Shown in pieces: positions 16,901-24,906 of a stretch of DNA of 64,000 nt. The notes under the pieces are model-generated. The model did not search any database and was not told the origin of the DNA. It saw only the letters and a program-made list of their open reading frames with translations. The translations under genes were made by a program, and so were the position numbers. Position 1 is the first letter of the stretch; the number at the start of each line of letters is the position of its first letter. The stretch spans positions 911,454 through 975,453 of the forward strand of contig NZ_CP030085.1 in NCBI RefSeq assembly GCF_003261235.1. Reading direction: 5' to 3'. The DNA comes from Polynucleobacter paneuropaeus (GTDB taxonomy: Bacteria > Pseudomonadota > Gammaproteobacteria > Burkholderiales > Burkholderiaceae).

Positions 16901-17978
16901 CGCCGTCCTTCGTGAACATGGCTTAAGCGCTTTTAGTCACGTTGTTGCTAAACCAAATCAAAATGGTCATATCGAAATTTGGCGTGATGCCAAAAAAGTC
17001 TTTTCTGAACCGCGTCAAGTACTCCAAAAAATGTGGAGTAATACGAGCTACCAAATCGCTAGATTGCGTGACAATCCCGATTGCGCTGATAGTGAGTTTG
17101 AACGTTTAGATGATCTTGCAGATCCTGGAATGTCACCTAAGCTCAATTTTGATATGACAGAGAATGTAGCTGCGCCATTCATTCAGTCTAATGCTAGACC
17201 CAAGGTAGCTATCTTGCGAGAACAAGGTGTGAACTCTCATGTAGAAATGGCTTATGCTGTTCACTCAGCTGGATTTGATAGTCATGATGTCCACATGTCT
17301 GATCTCCTCTCAGGCAAGGCTAAATTAAGTGACTTCCGCGGCTTGATTGCATGTGGTGGCTTTAGCTATGGCGATGTTCTGGGGGCTGGCGAAGGTTGGG
17401 CTAAAACGATCCTATTTAATGGAGCCTTACGCGATCAATTTTCAGCTTTCTTTAATCGTCAAGATAGCTTTGCTCTGGGCGTATGTAATGGTTGTCAGAT
17501 GATGAGTAATTTGTCGAGCATCATCCCTGGCGCACAAGCCTGGCCCAAGTTCACCCGCAATCAATCAGAACAATACGAGGCACGCTTGGTAATGGTAGAA
17601 GTGATGTCATCGCCCTCTATATTCACTCAAGGCATGGCTGGTAGTCAGCTACCTATTGCGATTGCCCATGGTGAAGGCTATGCAAACTTTAGTCAGCAAG
17701 GTAATCTTGAAGCTATTCAGAAACACAGTTTGGCAACCATGCGTTTCGTGGATCACTATGGTCAAGCAACGCAGACTTATCCACTGAACCCCAATGGATC
17801 GCCTGGTGGTTTAACGGGTGTAACGACAGCGGACGGTCGTTTTAGCGTGATGATGCCGCATCCAGAGCGTGTATTTAGAGCAGTTCAAATGAGTTGGTGT
17901 CCTTCTGAGTGGCTTAATACACAAGATGCAAGCCCTTGGCTGAGGCTATTTCAAAATGCCCGTCGCTGGGCCAATTAA
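13944..17978 (+). CDS. purL: Phosphoribosylformylglycinamidine synthase (single-chain PurL)
   Basis: Fourth step of purine biosynthesis: FGAR plus glutamine and ATP to FGAM. This is the large single-chain form (1344 residues) typical of proteobacteria. It has an N-terminal PurS-like domain, a linker, two ATP-binding/synthase halves (including [15 protein letters not shown] near 220, [20 protein letters not shown] near 305 and [17 protein letters not shown]), and a C-terminal class I glutaminase with nucleophile Cys in GVCNGCQMM near 1180 and the PHPERVFR His near 1308. The start is preceded by TATAAT only 6 nt upstream and lacks a Shine-Dalgarno. The 3' end overlaps the next gene if that gene uses its first ATG. 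Confidence 0.98.
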   Translation: [1344 protein letters not shown]

Positions 17979-18744
17979 CTTGCTTGGAATGGAGCCAGTA
18001 ACCTTCTCTGAGAGTGGCGGCATTCGTTATCTTCATTTTGGTAGTGAACTGATTCAAGGGGCTATGCGTATACGCGACCCTGATGAGATTTATCTGGAGT
18101 ACAACCAGCAGATGATGGCATGGCTATTGTTCCTAGAAACTAGACCTAAGATGCAAATCGCTCAACTTGGTCTAGGTACGGGTGCTTTAACGAAGTTCAC
18201 TTATCGTTACTGCCCATCCGTGACCAGCACTGTGATTGAACTGAACCCAGCAGTCATTGTGTCTGCTCGAACTATGTTCAACACACCTGATGATGGTCGA
18301 CGCCTCAAAACGATTCAAGTTGATGCCAAAGTTTTTGTTGCAGATCCTACTAATCATCACAAATTTGATGCGATTCAAATTGATTTATACGATGCCATTT
18401 GTGATGGGCCATCAGCAAGTTCTTTGCGCTTTTATCGAGACTGCTTTCAGACCCTCAAATCACCGGGAGTCATGACAGTTAACTTGTTTTCTAGGCATAA
18501 GAGCTTTGATATCAATCTGAATAATATTTGCGAAGCTTTTGATAACCGCGTTTTACTATTTCCTGAATCGCATGACTGTAACGTTGTAGCCATGGCTTTC
18601 AAAGGTCCGTTACTAGAAGTCGAGTGGCAAGATGTATCTAAACGCGCGAAATTACTTGAACAGCAAACGGGCTTGCCAACCCGATCTTGGGTCAAGGGCT
18701 TAAGTCAGGTCAATGCCCGGCAAGAATCACAACTCAGAATCTAA
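17956..18744 (+). CDS. Spermidine synthase-like methyltransferase-fold protein
   Basis: The 262-residue protein resembles the spermidine synthase (SpeE) family: an N-terminal IRYLHFGSELIQGAMRIRDP strand region, then the Rossmann motif QLGLGTGALTKF and VIELNPAVI where the co-substrate binds. The acidic DAKVF and FDAIQIDLYDA segments follow. Canonical polyamine synthases have a D-x-YHE-type gate and a D-S-D-PxGP loop; here the equivalent reads IDLYDAICDGPSAS, so aminopropyl transfer is not assured and the substrate is unknown. The ATG at 17956 (GAGG ten bases upstream) overlaps purL by 23 bp; an alternative ATG at 17989 starts just after the purL stop. Likely co-transcribed with purL. Confidence 0.8.
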   Translation: MPVAGPINLLGMEPVTFSESGGIRYLHFGSELIQGAMRIRDPDEIYLEYNQQMMAWLLFLETRPKMQIAQLGLGTGALTKFTYRYCPSVTSTVIELNPAVIVSARTMFNTPDDGRRLKTIQVDAKVFVADPTNHHKFDAIQIDLYDAICDGPSASSLRFYRDCFQTLKSPGVMTVNLFSRHKSFDINLNNICEAFDNRVLLFPESHDCNVVAMAFKGPLLEVEWQDVSKRAKLLEQQTGLPTRSWVKGLSQVNARQESQLRI

Positions 18745-18756
18745 TTTGATAAAGAA

Positions 18757-18780
18757 AAAGGCGATCAAATGATCGCCTTT
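18757..18780. terminator. Bidirectional terminator between the spermidine synthase-like gene and acnB
   Basis: An 11-bp perfect inverted repeat (AAAGGCGATCA 18757-18767, TGATCGCCTTT 18770-18780) with A-rich sequence on the left and T-rich sequence on the right. It lies between two convergent genes, so it can serve both strands. Confidence 0.8.
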
Positions 18781-18801
18781 AATGTAACCATAAAGAGTTA
18801 C

Positions 18802-21387
18802 CTAGATAGTGACAGTATCAGCAACATCGCTGAAAGATTTCATCTTGTCGAAGTTCATGTACTGGTATACCTCCGCAGCCTTACTATTGAGGTTTTGCAC
18901 CTGCTCTAAATATTCTTTAGGAGTAGGGAGCTTACCGAGCAAGGCAGCTACTGCAGCCAATTCAGCAGAGGCAAGATAGACACGGGTATCGATACCCAAT
19001 CGGTTCGGGAAGTTGCGAGTAGAGGTAGACACAGCAGTCGAGCCTTTACGAATTTGAGCCTGGTTACCCATGCAAAGAGAGCAACCCGGGCTTTCCATGC
19101 GGGCACCTGTACTGCCGAGCATGCCGTAATAGCCTTCTTCCATTAGCGTCATGGCGTCCATTTTGGTAGGGGGCGCTATCCATAAACGGGTTGGCATATC
19201 TTTCTTACCTTGCAGAACCTGACCAGCAGCACGGAAGTGGCCAATATTGGTCATACATGAACCAATGAATACCTCATCGATCTTGTCGCCAGCAACTTCA
19301 GATAAAAACTTCACATCATCTGGATCGTTAGGGCATGCCAAGATAGGCTCTTTTATTTCCTCTACATTGATCTCTATGATTTCTGCGTAATCGGCATTTT
19401 CATCTGCCTTAAGTAACTGAGGATTAGCAATCCAAGCTTCCATCGATTTAATCCGGCGCGATAAGGTCCGCTTATCTTCGTAGCCATTGGCGATCATCCA
19501 CTTCATCAAAGTGATATTGGAACGCATGTATTCAATGATGGGCTCTTTATTTAAATGCACTGTGCATCCACCAGCAGAGCGTTCGGCAGAAGCATCAGAC
19601 AATTCAAAAGCTTGCTCCACTTTGAGTTCAGGCAAGCCTTCGATCTCCAGAATGCGACCTGAGAAGATATTTTTCTTACCTTGCTTTTCAACGGTAAGCA
19701 AACCACGCTTGATAGCGTAGAGCGGAATTGCATTGACGAGATCACGCAAAGTAATACCGGGCTGCATCTTGCCTTTGAAACGTACCAGCACAGACTCAGG
19801 CATATCCAATGGCATCACGCCCGTTGCAGCAGCAAATGCCACTAGGCCAGAACCTGCGGGGAAGGAGATGCCAATAGGGAAGCGAGTATGACTATCACCA
19901 CCTGTGCCGCAGGTATCAGGTAATAGTAAACGGTTCAACCAACTATGAATCACGCCATCACCTGGACGCAAAGATACGCCACCGCGATTAGTCATGAAAG
20001 AGGGCAGTTCATGCTGAGTTCGAATGTCGACTGGCTTTGGATAAGCTGAGGTGTGGCAGAAGCTTTGCATCACCAAATCGGAAGAGAATCCTAAGCATGC
20101 TAAGTCTTTTAATTCATCACGGGTCATTGGACCGGTAGTATCTTGCGAGCCCACTGTAGTCATGTGTGGCTCGCAATAAGTCCCAGGACGAACACCCTGA
20201 CCTTCGGGTAATCCGCAAGCGCGACCAACCATTTTCTGGGCCAGCGTGAAACCTTTTTTGTTATCAGCGGGGCTCACTGGTAAACGGAATTCAGTTGAAG
20301 CAGGAAGACCCAGAGCAGCGCGGGCTTTGGCTGTTAAGCCTCGACCAATAATGAGGGGGATGCGACCACCAGCGCGGACTTCATCCAAGATTACAGGGGA
20401 CTTCAAAGCAAAACTGGTAATTTCTTTACCATCTTTGAAAACCTTGCCATCGTACGGGCGCAATTCAATGACATCACCCATCTGCATTTGAGAAACATCA
20501 AGCTCAATCGGTAACGCGCCTGAATCTTCCATAGTGTTAAAGAAGATGGGAGCAATATTGCCACCGAGACATACGCCACCAAAGCGCTTGTTTGGAACAA
20601 ACGGAATGTCTTGACCAGTCCACCACAAGACTGAATTGGTAGCTGATTTACGGGATGAACCGGTGCCGACCACATCACCAACATAAGCAATCAAGTTGCC
20701 TTTTTTCTGGAGTTCAGCGATTTGTTTCATTGGACCGCGCACGCCAGGCTCGTCTGGCTCGATACCCGCACGCGGGTTTTTCAACATCACGGTTGCGTGC
20801 AGTGGAATATCAGGACGACTCCAAGCATCTGGAGCAGGGGAGAGATCATCGGTGTTGGTTTCGCCAGTGACCTTAAAGACGGTCAGCTTCATGCTCTCTG
20901 GCACCGCTGGTCGGCTTGTAAACCACTCCGCATCGGCCCAGCTTTTCATGACTGCTTTGGCATGCGCATTGCCTTTATCGGCTAACTCATGCACGTCATT
21001 AAAGTAATCAAACATCAAGAGGGTTTTCTTGAGAGCTTGTGCAGCCGTTGCTCCGCATTCGGCGTCAGCCAATAAATCAACTAGGGGTTTGATGTTGTAG
21101 CCACCTAACATGGTGCCCAAAAGTTCAGTTGCTTTAATGCGCGAGATCAAAGGTGATTTTTCTGTGCCCTTGGCAAGCGCTGCCAAAAACTCAGCCTTCA
21201 CCATAGCTGCCTCATCAACACCTGCGGGAACACGATGGGTAATCAGTTCAAGCAGTTCAGTCTCAGTCCCTTTGGCTGGGTTCTTTAATAAATCAACCAA
21301 TTTAGAGGTTTGATCTTTGGATAAAGGAAGGGCTGGGATACCTTGGGCTGCTCTTTCAGCAACTTGGGCGTTGTAGGCGTCTAACAT
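18802..21387 (-). CDS. acnB: Aconitate hydratase B
   Basis: TCA-cycle isomerisation of citrate to isocitrate by a 4Fe-4S enzyme; AcnB-type proteins also carry a 2-methylisocitrate dehydratase activity. The 861 residues match AcnB: the N-terminal HEAT-like domain (KLVDLLKNPAKGTETELLELI), the swivel domain (GRGLTAKARAALGL region), then the catalytic domains with cluster cysteines in GSCMTNIGHF and SPGCSLCMGNQ. The Arg-rich substrate segment STSTRNFPNRLG is present. The gene stands alone on the minus strand with a terminator downstream. A TACAAT hexamer about 75 bp upstream of the start (on the minus strand) could be its -10. Confidence 0.97.
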   Translation of the reverse strand: MLDAYNAQVAERAAQGIPALPLSKDQTSKLVDLLKNPAKGTETELLELITHRVPAGVDEAAMVKAEFLAALAKGTEKSPLISRIKATELLGTMLGGYNIKPLVDLLADAECGATAAQALKKTLLMFDYFNDVHELADKGNAHAKAVMKSWADAEWFTSRPAVPESMKLTVFKVTGETNTDDLSPAPDAWSRPDIPLHATVMLKNPRAGIEPDEPGVRGPMKQIAELQKKGNLIAYVGDVVGTGSSRKSATNSVLWWTGQDIPFVPNKRFGGVCLGGNIAPIFFNTMEDSGALPIELDVSQMQMGDVIELRPYDGKVFKDGKEITSFALKSPVILDEVRAGGRIPLIIGRGLTAKARAALGLPASTEFRLPVSPADNKKGFTLAQKMVGRACGLPEGQGVRPGTYCEPHMTTVGSQDTTGPMTRDELKDLACLGFSSDLVMQSFCHTSAYPKPVDIRTQHELPSFMTNRGGVSLRPGDGVIHSWLNRLLLPDTCGTGGDSHTRFPIGISFPAGSGLVAFAAATGVMPLDMPESVLVRFKGKMQPGITLRDLVNAIPLYAIKRGLLTVEKQGKKNIFSGRILEIEGLPELKVEQAFELSDASAERSAGGCTVHLNKEPIIEYMRSNITLMKWMIANGYEDKRTLSRRIKSMEAWIANPQLLKADENADYAEIIEINVEEIKEPILACPNDPDDVKFLSEVAGDKIDEVFIGSCMTNIGHFRAAGQVLQGKKDMPTRLWIAPPTKMDAMTLMEEGYYGMLGSTGARMESPGCSLCMGNQAQIRKGSTAVSTSTRNFPNRLGIDTRVYLASAELAAVAALLGKLPTPKEYLEQVQNLNSKAAEVYQYMNFDKMKSFSDVADTVTI

Positions 21388-21533
21388 CGTATTTCCTATG
21401 GGATAAGTTAACTATTGAAAAGCCAGGCAGGACCGATGAAAACCGATACCTGAACACCCCCATTGTAAATCCACAAAAGTGCGGTGAATATGGGTTTTAC
21501 TACTGATTTTTGGGGAAAATCCCTAAAAAAGGC

Positions 21534-21722
21534 TCAAATCACTGTTTCTTCTTTTAAGGCCCAAACTAAGGCCGCTACCCATCCCAATAAGGACCACCCC
21601 AAAAAGAGATTCAAGGCAAAAATAGCCCCAGTATTGGCGCGGCGTTTATTAAAAGCGATAGCAAACGGCAAAAGGTAAAAGAGGGTGCAGATGCTAATGA
21701 GGATGGCGAAAAAGAGGCGCAT
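21534..21722 (-). CDS. Small membrane protein of the superinfection-immunity (Imm) family
   Basis: A 62-residue protein made of two hydrophobic segments, about residues 3-22 and 35-56. The second contains the family hallmark AIFALNLFLGWSLLGWVAALVWAL, here read in two parts (AIFALNLFLGW then SLLGWVAALVWAL). The family is named after the phage T4 imm product but is widespread on bacterial chromosomes with no established phage role. It lies 6 bp downstream of the DUF2147 gene on the same strand, so the two probably share a transcript. A plus-strand reading frame over the same bases has no family resemblance. Confidence 0.75.
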   Translation of the reverse strand: MRLFFAILISICTLFYLLPFAIAFNKRRANTGAIFALNLFLGWSLLGWVAALVWALKEETVI

Positions 21723-21728
21723 TAGAGT

Positions 21729-22241
21729 CTATTTCTCACGAATCCAGCTCTGGGTCCGGCCAATGAGAGGAATGCCCAGGTAAGCCCTTAAATCCAGTTT
21801 ATTGCCCTGATCTAGCAACTTAATGTCTGCACGATAAATTTCCCCATCATCGGGGTCTAAGATCCGACCACCAGAATATGTGCTATCCCCATCTTTTTTG
21901 AGCCCGCTCAGTATTTCCATGCCAACTACGGGCTTATCTTTTCGGTAATCGGTACATTTAATGCAGGTTGGCATTCCGCTGGGATCCAGAATTTTGATCA
22001 CTTTTCCGGCAAAAAGACCGTTTTGTTCGCTGATCTGGACTAGAGCAGCAGCTTGATTGGTCTCGTCATCAAAGGTTTTCCATAGCCCAACAATCGAGCC
22101 TGCATCTTGAGCGAGGGCTGAACCAGCAATCAAAGCGCCAAGGGCTGTCAATGCCCAGACTCTAAAAATTCGTGTCGGATTTGCAATTTTGAAGCAATTT
22201 TTCATGTTTTTCTGCGTCGTCCAGCGATATATTTCTGTCAT
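21729..22241 (-). CDS. Exported DUF2147 family protein
   Basis: A 170-residue protein with a signal peptide ending near ALIAGSALA and a mature domain of the DUF2147 type, beginning SIVGLWKTFDDETNQAAALVQI and ending RAYLGIPLIGRTQSWIRE. Its two closely spaced Cys (PTCIKCTDY) could form a disulfide. The function of the family is unknown; members are predicted periplasmic lipocalin-like proteins. Two starts are possible. The ATG at 22241 has AGAAGG five bases upstream but gives an unusually long n-region; the internal ATG at 22205 gives a more normal signal peptide but no ribosome-binding site. It is divergent from pyrG. Confidence 0.8.
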   Translation of the reverse strand: MTEIYRWTTQKNMKNCFKIANPTRIFRVWALTALGALIAGSALAQDAGSIVGLWKTFDDETNQAAALVQISEQNGLFAGKVIKILDPSGMPTCIKCTDYRKDKPVVGMEILSGLKKDGDSTYSGGRILDPDDGEIYRADIKLLDQGNKLDLRAYLGIPLIGRTQSWIREK

Positions 22242-22282
22242 CTTAACCTTCTTAAAATCTGAACTAGCAAACCAGCTATCGT

Positions 22283-22288
22283 TATAAT
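22283..22288 (+). promoter_or_regulatory. Perfect TATAAT, probable -10 of pyrG
   Basis: TATAAT 26 bp upstream of the pyrG ATG, giving a conventional leader of about 19-20 nt. The best -35 candidates at 17-18 bp spacing match TTGACA poorly. The intergenic region also holds the divergent start of the DUF2147 gene. Confidence 0.5.
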
Positions 22289-22313
22289 TACTTTTTCCAA
22301 CAGAGCTTAAGCG

Positions 22314-23975
22314 ATGACTAAATACGTTTTTGTCACTGGTGGCGTGGTTTCTTCCCTAGGGAAAGGAATTGCAGCTGCCTCGCTTGCCGCGATTCTTGAA
22401 TCCCGCGGCCTGAAAGTCACCCTCCTAAAATTAGATCCCTACATCAACGTTGACCCTGGCACGATGAGCCCGTTTCAGCATGGCGAGGTATTTGTCACTG
22501 AAGATGGGGCTGAAACCGATCTGGATTTAGGTCACTATGAGCGCTTCGTATCAGCGAAGATGCGCAAGAGCAACAACTTCACAACTGGTCAAATTTATGA
22601 ATCGGTGATTCGTAAAGAGCGTCGTGGCGAGTATTTAGGTAAAACAGTTCAGGTTATCCCCCACATTACCAATGAAATTCAGGCCTTTGTGGAGCGTGGT
22701 GCACTTGCGAGCCATGAAGGTAAAGCCGATGTTGCCATCTGCGAGATTGGCGGAACAGTGGGCGACATTGAATCACTACCATTCTTAGAGGCTGCGAGGC
22801 AGATGAGCTTGCGTTTGCCAGCCCATAGTTGCGCATTCGTACACTTAACCTTAGTCCCTTACATTAGTAGTGCAGGTGAGTTGAAAACCAAACCCACTCA
22901 GCATTCAGTTCAAAAATTACGTGAGATTGGCATCATGCCAACCGTATTACTTTGCCGTGCAGATCGTCCGATTCCGGAAGATGAAAGAGCGAAGATTTCG
23001 CTGTTTTCGAATGTGCGCGAGGAAGCGGTGATATCTGTTTGGGATGTGGATACGATTTATAAGATCCCAGAAATGCTCCACGCACAAAAGATGGATGACT
23101 TGATCTGTCGCGAACTGGATATTCAGGCTAAACCTGCCGATCTCTCGGTTTGGGCTAAGCTTGTATTTGAAATGGCTAACCCACAACACGAAGTCACTAT
23201 TGGTATGGTGGGTAAGTATGTTGACCTCACAGAGTCATACAAGTCGCTAATTGAAGCTCTGCGTCATGCCGGTATTCATAATCACACCAAAGTCAACATT
23301 ACCTATATTGATTCGGAACAAATTGAAGCGAATGGCGTTGACTGCTTGCAAAATCTAGACGCTATCCTTGTGCCCGGTGGATTTGGTAAGCGTGGAACTG
23401 AAGGCAAGATTGCAGCAATTCGTTATGCTAGAGAAAACCAGATTCCCTACTTAGGTATCTGTTTAGGTATGCAGTTAGCAGTCATTGAGTTTGCCCGTCA
23501 TGTCGCTAATATTGAACATGCCAACAGTACCGAATTTGATCCTGACACCAACCATCCAGTCGTTGCTTTAATTACTGAATGGATGGATCGTGAAGGACGG
23601 GTTGAGAAACGCGGTGATGATTCTGATCTCGGCGGAACCATGCGACTTGGATCGCAACGTTGTCCTGTTTTACCAAATACACTGGCCCATAAGATCTATG
23701 GCGGAGAAGTCAATGAGCGTCATCGCCATCGTTACGAAGTGAATAATATTTATGTACCGCGCCTTGAGAAGTCAGGTCTCATCATTTCTGCTAGAACCCC
23801 AAGTGAATCCCTTCCTGAAATGATGGAGCTGCCCCAAGCGATGCATCCTTGGTTCTTTGGTGTTCAATTCCATCCAGAGTTCACCTCAACACCGCGTGAT
23901 GGTCACCCCTTGTTTCTTGCTTATATCAAAGCGGCATTAGCCCACCATGATACTGCTCACAAAATTGCAGCTTGA
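22314..23975 (+). CDS. pyrG: CTP synthase
   Basis: Amination of UTP to CTP using glutamine and ATP. The N-terminal synthase domain begins MTKYVFVTGGVVSSLGKGIA with its P-loop and continues with the CTP/UTP-contacting region ending near 270. The class I glutaminase domain follows, with nucleophile Cys in GICLGMQLA near residue 383 and the His-Glu pair in VQFHPEF near 518-522. The 553-residue length is typical. It heads a plus-strand run pyrG-kdsA-eno-ftsB (gaps 51, 25 and 24 bp), a widely conserved order in proteobacteria. Confidence 0.98.
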   Translation: MTKYVFVTGGVVSSLGKGIAAASLAAILESRGLKVTLLKLDPYINVDPGTMSPFQHGEVFVTEDGAETDLDLGHYERFVSAKMRKSNNFTTGQIYESVIRKERRGEYLGKTVQVIPHITNEIQAFVERGALASHEGKADVAICEIGGTVGDIESLPFLEAARQMSLRLPAHSCAFVHLTLVPYISSAGELKTKPTQHSVQKLREIGIMPTVLLCRADRPIPEDERAKISLFSNVREEAVISVWDVDTIYKIPEMLHAQKMDDLICRELDIQAKPADLSVWAKLVFEMANPQHEVTIGMVGKYVDLTESYKSLIEALRHAGIHNHTKVNITYIDSEQIEANGVDCLQNLDAILVPGGFGKRGTEGKIAAIRYARENQIPYLGICLGMQLAVIEFARHVANIEHANSTEFDPDTNHPVVALITEWMDREGRVEKRGDDSDLGGTMRLGSQRCPVLPNTLAHKIYGGEVNERHRHRYEVNNIYVPRLEKSGLIISARTPSESLPEMMELPQAMHPWFFGVQFHPEFTSTPRDGHPLFLAYIKAALAHHDTAHKIAA

Positions 23976-24026
23976 TGTGTATCTGCATCAATCTTCACAC
24001 TCAACAGAATCTCTAAGGACATCTTT

Positions 24027-24881
24027 ATGAAACTCTGTGGCTTTAATGTTGGCCTTGATCAACGCTTCTTTCTGATTGCGGGCCCTTGTGTGATCGAATC
24101 AGAACAATCTGCTCTGGATATCGCTGGTGAACTGAAAGGCATTACTGGCGCACTCAATATTCCATTCATTTACAAATCATCTTTTGATAAGGCCAATCGC
24201 TCCTCTGGCTCTTCATTCCGAGGGCTCGGCATGGAAAAAGGCCTGGAGATACTTGCTAAGGTAAAGCGTGAAATTGGTGTTCCAGTGTTGACGGATGTAC
24301 ACGACATTAACGAGATTGATGAAGTAGCTAAAGTCGTTGATGTGTTACAGACCCCGGCTTTCTTATGTCGACAAACAGATTTCATTCGTGCCTGCGCTCA
24401 AAGCGGCAAGCCAGTCAACTTTAAGAAGGGTCAGTTCTTATCGCCGCATGAGATGTTAAATGTCATTGAAAAAGCAAGAGCTGCTGCAAAAGAAGTTAAT
24501 CTTCCAGATCAATTCATGGTCTGTGAGCGGGGCGCTTCGTTTGGTTACAACAATTTAGTTTCAGATATGCGTAGCCTAGCTATCATGCGTGAAGCCAATG
24601 CACCTGTGGTGTTTGATGCGACTCACTCGGTTCAGCTGCCTGGCGGCCAAGGTAATACTAGCGGTGGTCAACGGGAATTTGTTCCTGTGTTGGCCAGAGC
24701 GGCTGTAGCCGTGGGTATTAGCGGCCTCTTCATGGAGACCCATCCAGATCCTGCAAAAGCACTATCAGATGGTCCTAATGCTGTTCCCTTAAATCGTATG
24801 AAAGAGCTACTGGAATCCTTGGTAGCGATTGATACGATCGTTAAGAAGGGCAATTCCTTTTTAGAGAACAGTTTTAAATAA
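24027..24881 (+). CDS. kdsA: 2-dehydro-3-deoxyphosphooctonate aldolase (KDO-8-phosphate synthase)
   Basis: Condenses phosphoenolpyruvate with arabinose 5-phosphate to KDO-8-phosphate for the lipopolysaccharide inner core, so the organism is Gram-negative with LPS. The 284 residues are a TIM barrel with AGPCVIESE near 18-26, the KSSFDKANRSS motif, VLTDVH, KKGQFLSP and DATHSVQLPGG segments. In KdsA a conserved Asn or Cys near the start decides metal dependence; I read the KAN in KSSFDKANRSS as present but cannot assign the class. AAGGA lies upstream of the ATG. It is in the pyrG-eno operon. Confidence 0.97.
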   Translation: MKLCGFNVGLDQRFFLIAGPCVIESEQSALDIAGELKGITGALNIPFIYKSSFDKANRSSGSSFRGLGMEKGLEILAKVKREIGVPVLTDVHDINEIDEVAKVVDVLQTPAFLCRQTDFIRACAQSGKPVNFKKGQFLSPHEMLNVIEKARAAAKEVNLPDQFMVCERGASFGYNNLVSDMRSLAIMREANAPVVFDATHSVQLPGGQGNTSGGQREFVPVLARAAVAVGISGLFMETHPDPAKALSDGPNAVPLNRMKELLESLVAIDTIVKKGNSFLENSFK

Positions 24882-24906
24882 CATTTACAGTCTTTAGGAG
24901 AATTAC

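Noticed and set aside
21484..21678. 64-residue plus-strand reading frame upstream of pyrG
   Set aside because: Highly basic, no recognisable motif, and it overlaps the Imm-family gene that has clear helices on the opposite strand.
21534..22241. Prophage remnant suggested by a superinfection-immunity family gene
   Set aside because: No phage structural, integrase or attachment sequences are nearby, and the family is common on chromosomes.
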